A stretch of DNA of 64,000 nt from Mycobacterium aquaticum (lineage in GTDB: Bacteria; Actinomycetota; Actinomycetes; Mycobacteriales; Mycobacteriaceae): contig NZ_MVHF01000007.1 in NCBI RefSeq assembly GCF_002086485.1, positions 167,555 to 231,554 on the forward strand, given 5' to 3'. The translations under genes were made by a program, and so were the position numbers. Positions 63,508-64,000 of this stretch are shown piece after piece; positions within the stretch are counted from its first letter, which is position 1; every line of letters begins with the position of its first letter. Below the pieces are notes generated by a model that had not been told where the DNA came from, did not search any database, and saw nothing but the letters and a program-made list of their open reading frames with translations.

Positions 63508-64000
63508 TCAGGGCACCACCGTCGAGCCGATGGTGGGCATGAACTGGCATTGCTTCTCGGTGGTCGACACCTGCCCGAAGATCGTCGAGATGATGCTGCC
63601 CGAGCCGGTGTCGGCGACAGCGGTCAGCGTCGTCGGGCCCTGCGGGTTGATGTCCGACCGCGGCGTGAGCGTCGCGCTGCCCGACTTGCCCGTCGTCAGG
63701 TTCACCCAGGTCACGTTCAGCGGTAGCTTCTGCTCGGCTGCGGGGCCGGGCGTGCCGATCGCGGTGAAGACGTAGGCAGTCTGGCCCGGGCCAGGTCCCG
63801 GGGTCGGGATCTTGGCCGGACCGGCAACCGAAATCGCCGTCGCCAGAACGTTTCCGCCGTCCTTCAAGCATCCGTTGCTGATCGACGGGTACATGAAGTC
63901 CTGCGTGACCGGGCTGTCCGGCCCGAATCCCGGTGTGGCTGCGGCCGCGGGAGCCGCCGCAGGGGCGGGGTCAGGTGCCGGGGCCGGTGCAGCCTCGGGG
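63508..64000 (-). CDS. Partial Ala/Pro-rich exported protein
   Basis: The C-terminal 163 residues of a minus-strand gene that enters from the right edge. A Pro/Ala-rich stretch (PAPAPDPAPAAAPAAAATPG) leads to a compact domain opening DFMYPSISNGCLKDGGNVLATAIS and ending EKQCQFMPTIGSTVVP, with two Cys probably paired outside the cell. Gene order suggests an equivalent of the Ala/Pro-rich Rv1157c or Rv1158c (memory). The start and signal peptide lie outside the window. Confidence 0.7.
   Translation of the reverse strand, partial: PEAAPAPAPDPAPAAAPAAAATPGFGPDSPVTQDFMYPSISNGCLKDGGNVLATAISVAGPAKIPTPGPGPGQTAYVFTAIGTPGPAAEQKLPLNVTWVNLTTGKSGSATLTPRSDINPQGPTTLTAVADTGSGSIISTIFGQVSTTEKQCQFMPTIGSTVVP

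Overview
The window is a high-GC actinobacterial chromosome segment and reads as a fast-growing mycobacterium (Mycolicibacterium-like). The support is its protein families: DUF4193, Mce-associated membrane proteins, MPT70-like fasciclin protein, DUF732, DUF5302, MmpL, F420-dependent PPOX enzyme, WS/DGAT-like acyltransferase, alpha-methylacyl-CoA racemase and a KstR-type operator. Species cannot be fixed from the sequence alone. No rRNA, complete tRNA, CRISPR array, transposase or phage gene was seen.

Layout. 1-8.1 kb: mixed small genes (permuted papain-like protein, OsmC, adenylate cyclase, DUF4193, a frameshifted PAS-ANTAR regulator, a giant kinase-aminotransferase fusion with its hydrolase, a VOC protein). 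8.2-11.5 kb: one four-gene operon (two Mce-associated proteins, epoxide-hydrolase-like protein, WS/DGAT-like acyltransferase). 11.5-18.1 kb: DUF899, DinB-like, a frameshifted NADP/F420 oxidoreductase, HxlR, a TetR/SDR divergent pair with shared operator, DoxX, and a DUF3556 membrane protein behind a KstR-type box. 18.1-22.3 kb: FadR-type GntR regulator divergent from a thiolase / enoyl-CoA hydratase / acyl-CoA dehydrogenase operon. 22.3-27.4 kb: fasciclin protein, two MFS transporters, a GlxA-type AraC regulator and a gamma-carbonic anhydrase. 27.4-35.9 kb: enoyl-CoA hydratase, mcr, SDR, nitronate monooxygenase, a small unlisted gene, DoxX, an intact MmpL, TetR and a methyltransferase. 35.9-41.9 kb: a six-gene LacI-controlled catabolic operon (lactonase-like metallo-hydrolase, amidotransferase-like protein, NCS1 permease, ureohydrolase-like protein, PfkB kinase). 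41.9-49.1 kb: Sir2 and GntR, then a PucR-type regulator divergent from a Baeyer-Villiger-type monooxygenase, followed by a CYP102-type P450-reductase fusion. 49.1-52.5 kb: DUF1697, esterase lipoprotein, methyltransferase, F420 PPOX enzyme, DUF5302. 52.5-61.4 kb: acyltransferase, MFS, and two sodium/solute symporter plus small-partner modules headed by a LytS/LytTR two-component system. 61.4-64 kb: DUF732, HhH-GPD protein, nitroreductase, DUF1059 and a partial Ala/Pro-rich exported protein.

From memory of the M. tuberculosis gene order, the backbone parallels Rv1135A/Rv1136, Rv1141c-Rv1147, Rv1151c-Rv1152, Rv1153c-Rv1155 and Rv1156-Rv1158c. The LacI operon, the monooxygenase/P450 block and the symporter block sit in the gaps, as accessory islands would. 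This comparison is inference and needs an alignment.

The strongest points for a second look are the LacI operon, which encodes no pathway I can name; the monooxygenase/P450 island with its own regulator and operator; the KstR-type box before DUF3556; two genes each broken by one missing base; several clear palindromic operators tied to a neighbouring regulator; and three genes of 49-56 codons (31390-31545, 52287-52457, 63270-63419) that are easily missed.
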